From: Prescottella defluvii
GTDB lineage: Bacteria > Actinomycetota > Actinomycetes > Mycobacteriales > Mycobacteriaceae
NCBI RefSeq assembly: GCF_000738775.1
Contig: NZ_JPOC01000010.1
Location: forward strand, 1 to 64,000
Direction of reading: 5' to 3'
DNA length: 64,000 bases
The notes below the pieces were generated by a model that was not told where the DNA came from, did not search any database, and was given only the letters and a program-made list of their open reading frames with translations. The translations under genes were made by a program, and so were the position numbers. Each line of letters opens with the position of its first letter. The stretch's first letter is position 1. Shown piece after piece: positions 9,689 through 18,554 of this stretch.

Positions 9689-10942
9689 GTGGCGCAGCCC
9701 AATATTCCCGCAGGGTTCGACTTTACGGATCCTGACATCTACGCGCACCGGCTCCCGGTCGAAGAGCTCGCCGAGGTGCGCAAGACGCAGCCGGTGTACT
9801 GGGTCGACCAGCCGGACGGTGTCGGAGGCTTCAACGACGGTGGCTACTGGCTGGTCACCAAGCACGAGGACATCCGGGACGTCTCGATGCGCAGCGACGT
9901 GTTCTCCACGTGGGAGAACACCGCGATTCCGCGCTTCAACGACGACATGGAGCGTGCACAGATCGAACTGCAGCGCTTCGTGCTGCTGAACAAGGACGCG
10001 CCCGAGCACACCAAGCTGCGCAAGCTCGTCGCCCGTGGCTTCACGCCCCGCGCCATCAACGGGCTCAAGGCCGAGCTGACGCGGCGCGCCGAGGCCATCG
10101 TCAAGGCCGCCGCTGCGGAGGGTAGCGGTGACTTCGTCACCCAGGTCGCGGCCGAGCTGCCGCTGCAGGCTATCGCCGAGCTCATCGGTGTGCCGCAGGA
10201 GGATCGCGGCAAGGTCTTCGAGTGGTCCAACCAGATGACCTCGTACGACGACCCGGAGTTCGCGGACATCGATCCGGCGGCCGCGTCGATGGAGATCCTC
10301 GGCTACGCGTACCAGATGGCGGAGGCCCGCAAGGCGAACCCGGCCAACGACCTCGTCACGACGCTCATCGAGGCGGACGTCGACGGTGACGTGCTCAGCC
10401 CGGAGGAGTTCGGCTTCTTCGTGATCGTGCTCGCGGTCGCCGGCAACGAGACCACCCGCAACGCCACCACGCACGGCATGAAGGCCTTCATGGACAACCC
10501 CGAGCAGTGGGAGCTGTTCAAGAAGGAACGTCCGAAGACCATGGCCGACGAGGTCATCCGCTGGGCCACCCCGGTCGCGTCGTTCCAGCGCACCGCGCTC
10601 GAGGACACCGAGATCGGCGGCGTGCAGGTCAAGAAGGGGCAGCGCGTGGTGATGAGCTACGTGTCCGCCAACTTCGACGAGGACGTGTTCGAGAACCCGC
10701 ACAACTTCGACATCACCCGTGACCCGAACCCGCACCTGTCGTTCGGCGGTACCGGCGCGCACTACTGCCTGGGCGCCAACCTGGCCCGCATGGAGATCGA
10801 GCTGATCTTCAACGCGATCGCCGATTTCCTCCCGGACATCACCGAGGCCGGCGACACCCGCCGCCTGCGCTCCGGCTGGCTCAACGGCATCAAGGAGTAC
10901 CAGGTCGACTACAAGACCGGCGGTTGCCCGGTTCAGCACTAG
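9689..10942 (+). CDS. cyp125: CYP125, cholesterol C26/27 monooxygenase
   Basis: A 417-residue cytochrome P450. The I-helix motif is VAGNETTRNATTHGM, and the haem loop is FGGTGAHYCLGANLARME with the Cys ligand near residue 360. CYP125 oxidises the terminal side-chain carbon of cholesterol or cholestenone to the 26-oic acid, the entry step of side-chain degradation. GTG at 9689 was taken as the start because AGGAG lies six bases before it; the longer open frame upstream covers the promoter and antisense fadA5. KstR site at 9636-9649. Confidence 0.94.
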   Translation: MAQPNIPAGFDFTDPDIYAHRLPVEELAEVRKTQPVYWVDQPDGVGGFNDGGYWLVTKHEDIRDVSMRSDVFSTWENTAIPRFNDDMERAQIELQRFVLLNKDAPEHTKLRKLVARGFTPRAINGLKAELTRRAEAIVKAAAAEGSGDFVTQVAAELPLQAIAELIGVPQEDRGKVFEWSNQMTSYDDPEFADIDPAAASMEILGYAYQMAEARKANPANDLVTTLIEADVDGDVLSPEEFGFFVIVLAVAGNETTRNATTHGMKAFMDNPEQWELFKKERPKTMADEVIRWATPVASFQRTALEDTEIGGVQVKKGQRVVMSYVSANFDEDVFENPHNFDITRDPNPHLSFGGTGAHYCLGANLARMEIELIFNAIADFLPDITEAGDTRRLRSGWLNGIKEYQVDYKTGGCPVQH

Positions 10943-10965
10943 TCTTCGACACCCACCACAGGCGC

Positions 10966-11006
10966 AGTAGCGCCGGCGAGATCCCTCATCCCTCGCCGGC
11001 GCTACT
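10966..11006 (+). terminator. Terminator after cyp125
   Basis: AGTAGCGCCGGCGAG (10966-10980) pairs perfectly with CTCGCCGGCGCTACT (10992-11006) around an 11-base loop, 23 bases after the cyp125 stop. Confidence 0.8.
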
Positions 11007-11060
11007 GCTCTGTTTCGGGGTCTTCCCGGGGTGATCGAGAGAGACACGGGCGCAACGCGA

Positions 11061-11093
11061 GTGGGGCGGTCACCGAATCGGTGACCGCCCCAC
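11061..11093 (-). terminator. Terminator of the minus-strand ltp operon side
   Basis: GTGGGGCGGTCACCGA (11061-11076) pairs with TCGGTGACCGCCCCAC (11078-11093) in an almost uninterrupted palindrome. It lies 16 bases beyond the stop of the SnoaL-like gene, back to back with the cyp125 terminator. Confidence 0.75.
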
Positions 11094-11108
11094 TGCCGTG
11101 CTCGGGAC

Positions 11109-11534
11109 TCAGATCTTCTTCAGGGTCTTCATCGCTCGTTCGACCTCCCAGAAGGCCCGCAGCGACTGCAGCTTGCCCTCCGCGTTGACGCGGTAGACGA
11201 ACACGCCCTCGGCGTCGACCTGATTGCCGGCGATCACCGTGCGGATGAAGCCGATGTTGACGTTCTCGTCGCCGCACACCAGCGAGTCGTTCACGAAGAA
11301 CTCGAGCGAATCGGTGTTGGCGATCGTCATGTCGTAGAACTTCGAGATCGCCTCACGCCCGTGGTGGCCCTTGCCCTCCGGATCGAAACCCGACGGGCCG
11401 ACCGGATCCTCGACCCAGCCGTCCTCGGCGAACAGATCGAGCCACTCCTCCTTGCGTTTTCCGCTTGCGGCGGACTGCGACGCCTTCGCGGCGATGCGCG
11501 CGGGGTGCTCGGTGCCTGTTGTCGTCGTCGTCAT
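11109..11534 (-). CDS. SnoaL/ketosteroid-isomerase-like (NTF2 fold) protein
   Basis: A 141-residue small alpha+beta barrel protein. EEWLDLFAEDGWVEDPVGPSGFDPEG is the typical start of SnoaL-like steroid isomerase relatives, and VFVYRVNAEGKLQSLRAFWE is the last strand pair. In sterol clusters such proteins have been suggested to isomerise or hydrate steroid intermediates; the activity here is not known. It lies 10 bases after the F420-type oxidoreductase gene on the same strand and is probably the last gene of the ltp operon. Confidence 0.75.
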   Translation of the reverse strand: MTTTTTGTEHPARIAAKASQSAASGKRKEEWLDLFAEDGWVEDPVGPSGFDPEGKGHHGREAISKFYDMTIANTDSLEFFVNDSLVCGDENVNIGFIRTVIAGNQVDAEGVFVYRVNAEGKLQSLRAFWEVERAMKTLKKI

Positions 11535-11544
11535 ATGTCGCTCC

Positions 11545-12408
11545 CTAGTGGATGTACTGATCGGCGAACTTGCGCAGCGAGTCCTGCTTGGCCTCCAACG
11601 GGGCGTCGAATCCGAGTCCGTCGAAGATCCACGGGACGACGATGTTGTCGGTGATGCCGGCGTCGGCCATCTGGGCGTAGCCGTCCTTGCCGAACCGGTC
11701 GATGCACACCGCTTGGATCTCGAAAGGTTCGTCGCCCCGACCGTATTCGGCGCGCAGTTCCTTCAGTCGGGCCATCGTGGTGACGAGGTCGTCGAACTTC
11801 ATCATCGCCGACGTCCAGCCGTCACCGATGCGCGCGGCGCGCTTGAGGGCGACCTCGGTGTGGCCGCCCACGTAGAACGGCACCGGCTTGCTCGGAGCCG
11901 GGCTGATCTGGAGTCGATCGAAGTCGAAGAACTCGCCGTGGTACTCGACCATGCCGCCGGCGAGGGTCAGCTTGATGATCTCGATCATCTCGTCGACGCG
12001 GGCGCCACGCTTCTTGTACGGGGCACCGCACCACTCGAATTCCTCAGGCGCCCAGCCGATTCCGACGCCGAATCCGAAGCGGTTACCCGTCAGGTTGGCG
12101 ACCGAGCCCACCTGCCGCGCCAACAGCAGTGGATTGCGGGAACCGAGCTTGAGCACGTTCGTGTAGAAGCCGATCGTGCTGGTGACGGCGCCCATCGCGG
12201 CCGCCGCGATCAACGGGTCCACCCACGGTGTCTCGGCATTCCACATGCGCGAGCCGTCGGGGGTGTACGGGTAGTCCGCGGCGGCCGTCTCCATGAAGAA
12301 CAGGGAGTCGGGCAGTGCGATGTTCGCGAAACCACACTCCTCCGCGGTCTGTGCCAGGGCGGTCAGCTGCTCCAGCGGGCTCATCGCGATGCCTACTGTG
12401 AACTTCAT
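11545..12408 (-). CDS. LLM-class F420-dependent oxidoreductase
   Basis: A 287-residue TIM-barrel protein of the luciferase-like F420 family. MKFTVGIAMSPLEQLTALAQ starts the first strand, NRFGFGVGIGWAPEEFEWCG is the family signature, and PFYVGGHTEVALKRAARIGDGW follows. It probably uses F420 to oxidise or reduce a steroid CoA or alcohol, but the substrate is unknown. It lies 12 bases after ltp3. It is a different subfamily from the F420-type protein at 15737-16777. Confidence 0.8.
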   Translation of the reverse strand: MKFTVGIAMSPLEQLTALAQTAEECGFANIALPDSLFFMETAAADYPYTPDGSRMWNAETPWVDPLIAAAAMGAVTSTIGFYTNVLKLGSRNPLLLARQVGSVANLTGNRFGFGVGIGWAPEEFEWCGAPYKKRGARVDEMIEIIKLTLAGGMVEYHGEFFDFDRLQISPAPSKPVPFYVGGHTEVALKRAARIGDGWTSAMMKFDDLVTTMARLKELRAEYGRGDEPFEIQAVCIDRFGKDGYAQMADAGITDNIVVPWIFDGLGFDAPLEAKQDSLRKFADQYIH

Positions 12409-12420
12409 GGTGAAACCCTC

Positions 12421-13596
12421 CTAGTTGGTGGGACGGTCGGCGCCGACCACCCACATCGCGAAGTACTGCGAGCCACCGCCGTAGGCGTGGCCGAAGGCCT
12501 TCCGGACACTGTCGACCTGGTGGTCACCGGCCCGCTCCATCACCTGCATCGCCGACTCGGCGTAGCGGATCATGCCGGACGCGCCGATCGGGTTGGACGA
12601 GAGCACACCGCCCGAGGCGTTGACCGGCATCTGGCCGCCGATCGCGGTCTCGCCGGCCTCGGTGAACTTCCAGCCCTGTCCCTCCGGCACGAAGCCGAGG
12701 TTCTCGAGCCACATCGGTTCGAACCACGAGAACGGCACATAGATCTCGGCCTCGTCGATCTCGGTGAGCGGGTCGGTGATGCCCGCGGCCTTCCACAGTG
12801 CGGCCGAGGCGTCCCGGCCGGCCTGCGGGTTCGCGACGTTGCGGCCCGCGTACGACAGCGGTTCGGTGCGCATCGCGGTTGCGTGGATCCATGCCACCTT
12901 GCGGCCCTCGGAAAGGATGGCTTCCGCAGCATCCTCGTTGCCGATGACGATCGCGCAGGCGCCGTCCGACGACGGGCAGGTCTCGTCGAAACGAATGGGG
13001 TCCCACAACATCTGGGAGGCCATCACGGACTCGAGGGTGATGTCCGGCTGCTTGAGGTGCGCGTAGGGGTTGAGCGCGCCGTTGCGGCGGTCCTTGACCG
13101 CGACCATCGCACCGATGTGGTCGGGAGCGCCCGAACTGCGGATGTACGAGCGCACGTGCGGTGCGAAGAACCCGCCCGCGCCCGCGCCGACCGGCATCGT
13201 GAACGGCACCGGGGTGGACAGTGCCCACATCGCGTTGGATTCGGACTGCTTCTCCCACGACACCGCGAGTACCCGCTTGTGGACACCGGACTGCACGAGG
13301 CTGGCCGCGACGTTGCCGGTCGAGGCGCCGACCGATCCGGCGGTGTGCACGCGCAGCAGCGGCTTACCGTTGGCGCCCAACGCGTCCGACATCGCCAGCT
13401 CCGGCATCATCGAACCCTCGAACAGGTCGGGGGCCTTACCGATGACGATGGCGTCGATGTCGTCCCAACCGACGTGGGCGTCGGCCATCGCGCGGTCGAT
13501 CGCCTCGCGGACCATGCCGGCCATTGTGACGTCGTGACGCTTCGCGACGTAGTAGGTCTGACCGGTGCCGAGGACGGCCGCCAGTTGCTTCGCCAT
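12421..13596 (-). CDS. ltp3: Ltp3, steroid side-chain thiolase-fold aldolase
   Basis: A 391-residue lipid-transfer-type thiolase homologue. LRVHTAGSVGASTGNVAASL takes the place of the thiolase Cys region, with Ser instead of Cys. PVNASGGVLSSNPIGASGMIR and AFGHAYGGGSQYFAMWVVG are the C-terminal loops. Loss of Cys fits the aldolase role known for Ltp2, and ltp3/ltp4 have been linked to removal of C24-branched side chains of plant sterols in Rhodococcus. Its start shares one base with the ltp4 stop. Order ltp3-ltp4-DUF35 equals M. tuberculosis Rv3523-Rv3521. Confidence 0.87.
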   Translation of the reverse strand: MAKQLAAVLGTGQTYYVAKRHDVTMAGMVREAIDRAMADAHVGWDDIDAIVIGKAPDLFEGSMMPELAMSDALGANGKPLLRVHTAGSVGASTGNVAASLVQSGVHKRVLAVSWEKQSESNAMWALSTPVPFTMPVGAGAGGFFAPHVRSYIRSSGAPDHIGAMVAVKDRRNGALNPYAHLKQPDITLESVMASQMLWDPIRFDETCPSSDGACAIVIGNEDAAEAILSEGRKVAWIHATAMRTEPLSYAGRNVANPQAGRDASAALWKAAGITDPLTEIDEAEIYVPFSWFEPMWLENLGFVPEGQGWKFTEAGETAIGGQMPVNASGGVLSSNPIGASGMIRYAESAMQVMERAGDHQVDSVRKAFGHAYGGGSQYFAMWVVGADRPTN

Positions 13597-14660
13597 CAGT
13601 TTCGTCCTTCCATGACTGCGACCAGGTTCTGCTGCAGCACAGGGCCACTGGTGGCGTGAGCGAGGACGCGCTGCGCGTCACCGCTGAAGATCTGTCGGGC
13701 CGCGTAGCCGATGCGCTCGAGGCCACCGGCGAACATCGGGTTGCCGGTGAGCGGTCCGCCCGACGGGTTGACGGTGGTGGCGTCGGTCAGGCCGATCGCC
13801 TCGCGCAGGATGATCTCCTGGTGCGTGAACGGGGCGTGCAGTTCGGCGACGTCGATGTTCGAGACGTCGCCGCCGGTGGCGGCGCGGGCGGCCGACGTCG
13901 TCGACGGCGACGTCGTCAGGTCACGCGAACCGATGTTCGGCGAGTCGATGCGGTGCTCGATCCCGGTGATCCACGCCGGACGCTCGCACAGTTCGCGGGC
14001 GCGGTCGCCGCGGGCCAGGATGATGGCGGCCGCACCGTCGGTGATCGGCGCGCAGTCGTGCACACGCAGCGGATCGGCGACGTACTCGGACGCCAGCAGC
14101 GTCTCGATGTCGACGTCGCCGGAGAACTGCGCGTTCGGGTTCGACTTGGCGGCAGCGCGGTTGCGCTTGGCGACCTCGGCCATGTCCTCGGCCGTCCACT
14201 TGCCGGCGTCGAGGCCGAGGCGGGCCTGCAGTCCCGCGACCGAGACCGAATCCGGCCACAACGGCGAGACCAGGTAGGGATCCATCTGCATCGCGAGGAT
14301 CTGACGGAGGTTGCCCGCGGAGGACTTGCCGAACCCGTACACCAGTGCGGTGTCGACCTCACCGGTCATGAGCTTGACCCAGGCCTCGTACAGCGCCCAC
14401 GCGGCATCCATCTCGACGTGCGACTCGTTGATCGGCGGCACGGCCCCGATCGAGTCGATCGCCGAGATGAACGAGAACGAGCGCCCGGCCAGGTAGTCGG
14501 ACGACCCGGAGCACCAGAATCCGATGTCGGACTTGGTGATTCCGAGAGTGGAGTACAGCTCCTGGAAACAGGGGACCAGCATCTCGACACCGTTGGTGGT
14601 GCCGGTGGTCTCACGCACATGGGGGGCCTGTGCGAAGCCGACGACTGCAATGTCTGTCAT
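13596..14660 (-). CDS. ltp4: Ltp4, steroid side-chain thiolase-fold aldolase
   Basis: A 354-residue thiolase-fold protein, partner of Ltp3. MTDIAVVGFAQAPHVRETTG is the start; the longer open frame upstream was rejected because ATG at 14660 fits the family and leaves a 13-base gap to the DUF35 gene. Features are DPLRVHDCAPITDGAAAIIL and NPSGGPLTGNPMFAGGLERI. Likely forms a retro-aldolase complex with the neighbouring DUF35 protein to cut branched sterol side chains, by analogy with Ltp2-ChsH2. Confidence 0.86.
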   Translation of the reverse strand: MTDIAVVGFAQAPHVRETTGTTNGVEMLVPCFQELYSTLGITKSDIGFWCSGSSDYLAGRSFSFISAIDSIGAVPPINESHVEMDAAWALYEAWVKLMTGEVDTALVYGFGKSSAGNLRQILAMQMDPYLVSPLWPDSVSVAGLQARLGLDAGKWTAEDMAEVAKRNRAAAKSNPNAQFSGDVDIETLLASEYVADPLRVHDCAPITDGAAAIILARGDRARELCERPAWITGIEHRIDSPNIGSRDLTTSPSTTSAARAATGGDVSNIDVAELHAPFTHQEIILREAIGLTDATTVNPSGGPLTGNPMFAGGLERIGYAARQIFSGDAQRVLAHATSGPVLQQNLVAVMEGRN

Positions 14661-14673
14661 GTTCTCGAGGCTC

Positions 14674-15663
14674 CTAGAGATGGTGCTTGAAGGTGTCGTA
14701 GTCCGCGTCCGGCTCACCGCTGGGACGGAAGTGGGAGACGTTCCGCAGCGAGTACTCCCACTCGTCCTTCGGCCGCCACACGGCCTCCACACGCATGCCC
14801 ATCCGGACCTCGGACGCGTCGACGTCGAGGATCAGGTGCAGGAAGGGGATGTCGGCGCCGTCGAGCAGCACGTAGGCCGCGACGTACGGCGGCTTGATCT
14901 GCTGGCCCAGGAACGGCACGTTGACGATGCAGAACGTGGTGATGGTGCCCTTGTCGGATACCTCGACCTGTTCCTTGGTGGGGACGCCGTCGGTGGGGTT
15001 GGCGCCGCGCGGCGGCACGTACACCTTGCCGTTCGCGTCGGTGCGGCCGCCGATGATCTTGCCCTCCATCAGCCCGCGCAGGTAGTAGGTCTCCTCGAGC
15101 GACGCGGTGTGCGTGTAGTGCAGGTCGATCGGGGTGACGATGCCGGTGACCGGATCTCCGCCGGAAACGGCTGCAGCGGAACTCGAGTCGCTCTCACCGG
15201 GCTCGAAGCAGGCGATGTCCTGGATGCGTCCGGTGCGCTCGTCCGCCCAGCGGACCCGCACTCGCATGCCCGTGCTCATCGCGTCCGGGGAGCCGGCGTC
15301 GACGGCGTGCAGGATCGAGGTGTCCGCGCCGTCGAGCTTCACCAGCGCCCACGCGAACGGGTGGGTCAACGGCTGGCCCTCGATGGGCTCGGACATCCAC
15401 GACCAACTGACGACCGTTCCGGTGTCGGAGACGTCGACGAAGTCCGTCATCGGTTCGAGTGTCGCCGGGTCGAATTCCGGCGGCGGCACGTGGACTCGGC
15501 CGTCGGAACCGCGGGCACCGATGACCTTTCGGTCACGCAGGCCGGTGACGAACGCGCCGATGGTCGGCCCCAGCGAGCGGGTGTAGTCGAATTTCAGATT
15601 AAGGGGCGCTCTCAGTGGCTGCTCCGCCACCGGGCTCTCTACCGCTGTCTTTCCTTGGGTCAC
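14674..15663 (-). CDS. Tandem DUF35 (OB-fold) protein, Rv3521-type, zinc-ribbon cysteines lost
   Basis: A 329-residue protein with two DUF35 units, about residues 25-155 and 180-310. Each has a helix plus zinc-ribbon-like start (GLRDRKVIGARGSDGRVHVP and GLMEGKIIGGRTDANGKVYV) and an OB-fold end. The Cys pairs that bind zinc in typical DUF35 proteins are replaced by Gly/Asp and Thr/Asn. DUF35 proteins act as substrate-channel partners of thiolase-like aldolases, which fits ltp4-ltp3 directly downstream. GTG start at 15663 lies nine bases from a KstR site and has no Shine-Dalgarno, so the message may be leaderless. Confidence 0.85.
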   Translation of the reverse strand: MTQGKTAVESPVAEQPLRAPLNLKFDYTRSLGPTIGAFVTGLRDRKVIGARGSDGRVHVPPPEFDPATLEPMTDFVDVSDTGTVVSWSWMSEPIEGQPLTHPFAWALVKLDGADTSILHAVDAGSPDAMSTGMRVRVRWADERTGRIQDIACFEPGESDSSSAAAVSGGDPVTGIVTPIDLHYTHTASLEETYYLRGLMEGKIIGGRTDANGKVYVPPRGANPTDGVPTKEQVEVSDKGTITTFCIVNVPFLGQQIKPPYVAAYVLLDGADIPFLHLILDVDASEVRMGMRVEAVWRPKDEWEYSLRNVSHFRPSGEPDADYDTFKHHL

Positions 15664-15672
15664 GGAATCGAG

Positions 15673-15686
15673 TAGAACAGGTTCTT
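15673..15686. promoter_or_regulatory. KstR operator between DUF35-ltp operon and F420 gene
   Basis: TAGAACAGGTTCTT fits TnnAACnnGTTnnA except for the last base. It lies nine bases upstream of the DUF35 start and 50 bases upstream of the divergent F420-type gene, so it may control both. Confidence 0.8.
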
Positions 15687-15736
15687 ATTACTGTGGCAAG
15701 AGTCACTTCGGATATGGGAAAACGCGGAGGCTGGCT

Positions 15737-16777
15737 ATGAAGCTGGGGTTACAACTCGGGTACTGGGGGGCGCAGCCTCCATCGAACGCGCAGGAGTTGG
15801 TGAACGAGGCCGACGCGTCCGGATTCGACGCGGTGTTCTCCGCGGAATCGTGGGGCAACGACGCCTTCACCCCGCTCGCATGGTGGGGTTCGAGCACCGA
15901 GCGGATCCGGCTCGGAACCTCGGTGGCCCAGATGTCGGCGCGGACACCGACCAACTGTGCGATGCACGCGCTGACGCTCGATCATCTGTCCGGTGGGCGC
16001 GCGATTCTCGGACTGGGTGTGTCGGGGCCGCAGGTCGTCGAGGGCTGGTACGGCCAGCCGTTCCAGAAGCCGCTCGCGCGGACCCGGGAGTACGTCTCGA
16101 TCGTGCGCCAGGTCCTCGCGCGGGAGGCCGCGGTCCGGAGCGACGGCCCGCACTATCCGTTGCCCTACACCGGCGCCGGTTCGATGGGCCTGGGCAAGCC
16201 GCTCAAGCCGATCACGCACCCGCTGCGCGCGGACCTGCCGATCTGGCTCGGCGCCGAGGGGCCCAAGAACGTCGCGATGACCGCGGAGATCGCCGACGGC
16301 TGGCTGGCGATCTACTACACGCCGCGACTGGCGCCGATGTACAACGAGTGGCTCGACGAGGGATTCTCCCGTCCCGGCGCGCGGCGCAGCCGTGAGGACT
16401 TCGAGATCGCCGCGACCTGCCAGGTGGTCGTCACCGACGACCGGCGGGCCGAGATCGACAAGCTCAAGCCGATCACCGCGCTCTACGTCGGCGGGATGGG
16501 CGCACCCGAACTGAACTTCCACGCGCAGGTGTACACCCGGATGGGTTACGGCGAGGAGGTCAAGGAGATCGGCAAGCTGTTCCTGTCCGGCCGCAAGGAG
16601 GAGGCCGCCGCGATCGTGCCGGACGAGATGGTCACGGACACAATGATCATCGGCAACATCGACGAGGTGCGCACGCAGGTCAAGCAGTGGGAGGACGCCG
16701 GCGTGACGATGCTGCTGGTGACCTGCCGCAGCGTCGAGCACATGCGTGAACTGGCGGCTGCGGTCGGTACGGCCTGA
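15737..16777 (+). CDS. LLM-class F420-dependent oxidoreductase, Rv3520c-type
   Basis: A 346-residue luciferase-like TIM-barrel protein. MKLGLQLGYWGAQPPSNAQE, DAVFSAESWGNDAFTPLAWW and GGRAILGLGVSGPQVVEGWY are family marks of the F420-binding barrel. It is divergent from the DUF35-ltp4-ltp3 operon, as in M. tuberculosis Rv3520c/Rv3521. The reaction is not established; a steroid CoA or alcohol oxidation is a guess from context. The shared promoter has a KstR site at 15673-15686. Confidence 0.86.
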   Translation: MKLGLQLGYWGAQPPSNAQELVNEADASGFDAVFSAESWGNDAFTPLAWWGSSTERIRLGTSVAQMSARTPTNCAMHALTLDHLSGGRAILGLGVSGPQVVEGWYGQPFQKPLARTREYVSIVRQVLAREAAVRSDGPHYPLPYTGAGSMGLGKPLKPITHPLRADLPIWLGAEGPKNVAMTAEIADGWLAIYYTPRLAPMYNEWLDEGFSRPGARRSREDFEIAATCQVVVTDDRRAEIDKLKPITALYVGGMGAPELNFHAQVYTRMGYGEEVKEIGKLFLSGRKEEAAAIVPDEMVTDTMIIGNIDEVRTQVKQWEDAGVTMLLVTCRSVEHMRELAAAVGTA

Positions 16778-16796
16778 CAGCGTCGGACACACCAAA

Positions 16797-16833
16797 GCGC
16801 GGCCCGTGACGGAAAACCCGTCACGGGCCGCGC
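16797..16833. terminator. Bidirectional hairpin terminator
   Basis: GCGCGGCCCGTGACGG (16797-16812) pairs perfectly with its inverted copy at 16818-16833 around AAAAC. It lies between the convergent stops at 16777 and 16854. Confidence 0.85.
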
Positions 16834-16853
16834 CTCGTTGCGAGGTTCCTGGA

Positions 16854-17615
16854 TCAGCGCGGCGCCATGCGGATGGCACCGTCGAGGCGGATGACCTCGC
16901 CGTTGAGCATCGGGTTGGAGACGATGTGCGCGGCGAGGGCGCCGTACTCCGAGGGGTCGCCCAGGCGAGCCGGGTGCGGCACCGCCGCGCCGAGTGCCTT
17001 GGTGGCCTCCTCGGGCAGGCCGGCGAGCAGAGGCGTCTTGAACAGGCCGGGTGCGATGGTGACGACGCGGATCAGCAGCGATGCCAGGTCGCGGGCGATC
17101 GGCAGGGTCATGCCCACGACGCCGCCCTTGGACGCGGAGTAGGCGGCCTGGCCGATCTGGCCGTCGAACGCGGCGACGGACGCGGTGTTGATGATGACGC
17201 CGCGCTCGCCGTCGATCGGCTCGGTCTTCGCGATGCGCTCGGCAGCCAGGCGCAGCACGTTGAAGGTGCCGACCAGGTTGATGTTGATGACCCGGCTGAA
17301 GTCGGCGAGGGGGAAGGCGCCCTTCTTGCTGACCGTCTTGATGGCGTTGCCGATGCCCGCGCAGTTGACGGTCACGCGCAGCGGGCCGAGGGATTCGGCG
17401 AGATCGAGGGCGGCGACGACGGAGGCCTCGTCGGTGACGTCGCCGGCGGCGAAGCGGACGCGGTCGCCCAGCTCCTTGGCGACGACCTCACCGTTCGAGG
17501 AGGGCAGGTCGAGGATGACGACGCTGGCACCCTGCGCGTGCAGGGCCTTGGCAGTCGCGAGGCCGAGGCCGGAGGCGCCGCCGGTGACGAGGGCGACGCT
17601 GTCGTTGACGATCAT
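16854..17615 (-). CDS. SDR-family 3-hydroxyacyl-CoA dehydrogenase (HSD10-like)
   Basis: A 253-residue SDR starting [48 protein letters not shown] and the YSASK active site, then a C-terminal [17 protein letters not shown], match type-10 hydroxysteroid / short-chain 3-hydroxyacyl-CoA dehydrogenases. ATG at 17615 has GGAAGG seven bases before it, so the longer open frame is ignored. It probably works in fatty acyl or side-chain beta-oxidation. The TetR gene lies upstream on the same strand with a strong inverted repeat in the gap. Confidence 0.83.
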   Translation of the reverse strand: MIVNDSVALVTGGASGLGLATAKALHAQGASVVILDLPSSNGEVVAKELGDRVRFAAGDVTDEASVVAALDLAESLGPLRVTVNCAGIGNAIKTVSKKGAFPLADFSRVININLVGTFNVLRLAAERIAKTEPIDGERGVIINTASVAAFDGQIGQAAYSASKGGVVGMTLPIARDLASLLIRVVTIAPGLFKTPLLAGLPEEATKALGAAVPHPARLGDPSEYGALAAHIVSNPMLNGEVIRLDGAIRMAPR

Positions 17616-17707
17616 GTGAATACCTTCCGGATGTGCTTGTGCTGCAGGATCGTTCGATGACAGCGTGGTGTCGTCGCCGAGGTGTCGACGACGGCTGTCG
17701 GACCCGT

Positions 17708-17742
17708 CCTCACTGAACTTACTTATCGATCGTTCAGTGAGG
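17708..17742. promoter_or_regulatory. Inverted repeat, likely TetR-family operator
   Basis: CCTCACTGAAC (17708-17718) and GTTCAGTGAGG (17732-17742) form perfect 11-base arms 13 bases apart. It lies in the 160-base gap between the TetR gene and the SDR it precedes. It is a natural target for the adjacent regulator. Confidence 0.6.
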
Positions 17743-17775
17743 TTACTGCGAAAGTCTAGCGGGTCGACGGAGCGA

Positions 17776-18399
17776 TCAGACGGTCGCGGTCCCGACCATC
17801 TTCGCCGCGATCGCGGCGTACTTGTCGGCCACGGCACGCGGCCCCAGCTCGCCCTCGGCGTGATACCAGCGGGGGATTGCCTGGCACATGCCGAGGATGG
17901 CGCGCGTGGTCTCGGCGGGATCCTCGACCTCGAAGTCGCCCGAGTCGACACCGTCACGGACGATGTCGAGAACGAGATTCTCGATGCCCTTGCGAACCGA
18001 GCGATACCGCTCGCGGTACTCCGGGCCCAGGTAGCGAGCCTCGCTCTCGATGGCTGCCAGCCGTGCCCGATCCGTCATCCGCAACACGATCGCCGACACC
18101 ACGTTCCCGAGCCGGAGCGCGGGATCGTCACCACCGCCATCGTTCGCGGCGTGCGCCCGCGCCAGCACGTCGCCGGTAGCCAACTCGATCAACGCGACGA
18201 GCAGGCCTTCCTTGCTCTCGTGGTGGTAGTACAGCGCCGGAACCGTCACCCCGACGCGACGGGCGATCTCGCGGACGGAGGCGCCGTGAAAACCCCTCTC
18301 GTAGAACGTATCGAGAGCTGCGGACAGGATCGGTGTGAGCTCCAACGGCTCCAACCGCTGCCACTCCGGCTGGGCTGCGTCACCGGCGGTTGTGCTCAT
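17776..18399 (-). CDS. TetR-family transcriptional regulator
   Basis: A 207-residue regulator. The helix-turn-helix at about residues 25-70 reads [20 protein letters not shown] then [19 protein letters not shown], the TetR N-terminal domain. The rest is a helical ligand-binding domain. It is not clearly KstR or KstR2 by sequence. Position upstream of the HSD10-like SDR and the palindrome at 17708-17742 suggest it controls that gene and perhaps itself. The ligand is probably an acyl-CoA, as an inference only. Confidence 0.85.
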   Translation of the reverse strand: MSTTAGDAAQPEWQRLEPLELTPILSAALDTFYERGFHGASVREIARRVGVTVPALYYHHESKEGLLVALIELATGDVLARAHAANDGGGDDPALRLGNVVSAIVLRMTDRARLAAIESEARYLGPEYRERYRSVRKGIENLVLDIVRDGVDSGDFEVEDPAETTRAILGMCQAIPRWYHAEGELGPRAVADKYAAIAAKMVGTATV

Positions 18400-18470
18400 C
18401 TACGGTTTCACCTGTCGATCGTCGGTCAATGCCCGTCGAGAATAACCACCGCGTGGCGGTCTTCCTGAGC

Positions 18471-18537
18471 CCCGTAGAAGCTGAAGGGTCCCTTCATACG
18501 CTGACAGCGCACGAAGGGACCCTTCAGCTTCTACGGG
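18471..18537. repeat. Palindromic repeat, copy 2 (25-base arms)
   Basis: Two perfect 25-base inverted arms lie at 18471-18495 and 18513-18537, each containing GAAGGGTCCCTTC or its complement, around a 17-base centre with its own CGCT/AGCG pairing. The core is shared with 1688-1730. It lies just beyond the echA19 stop and could end that transcript. Confidence 0.85.
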
Positions 18538-18554
18538 AGTCGGACGGGCGGCGG

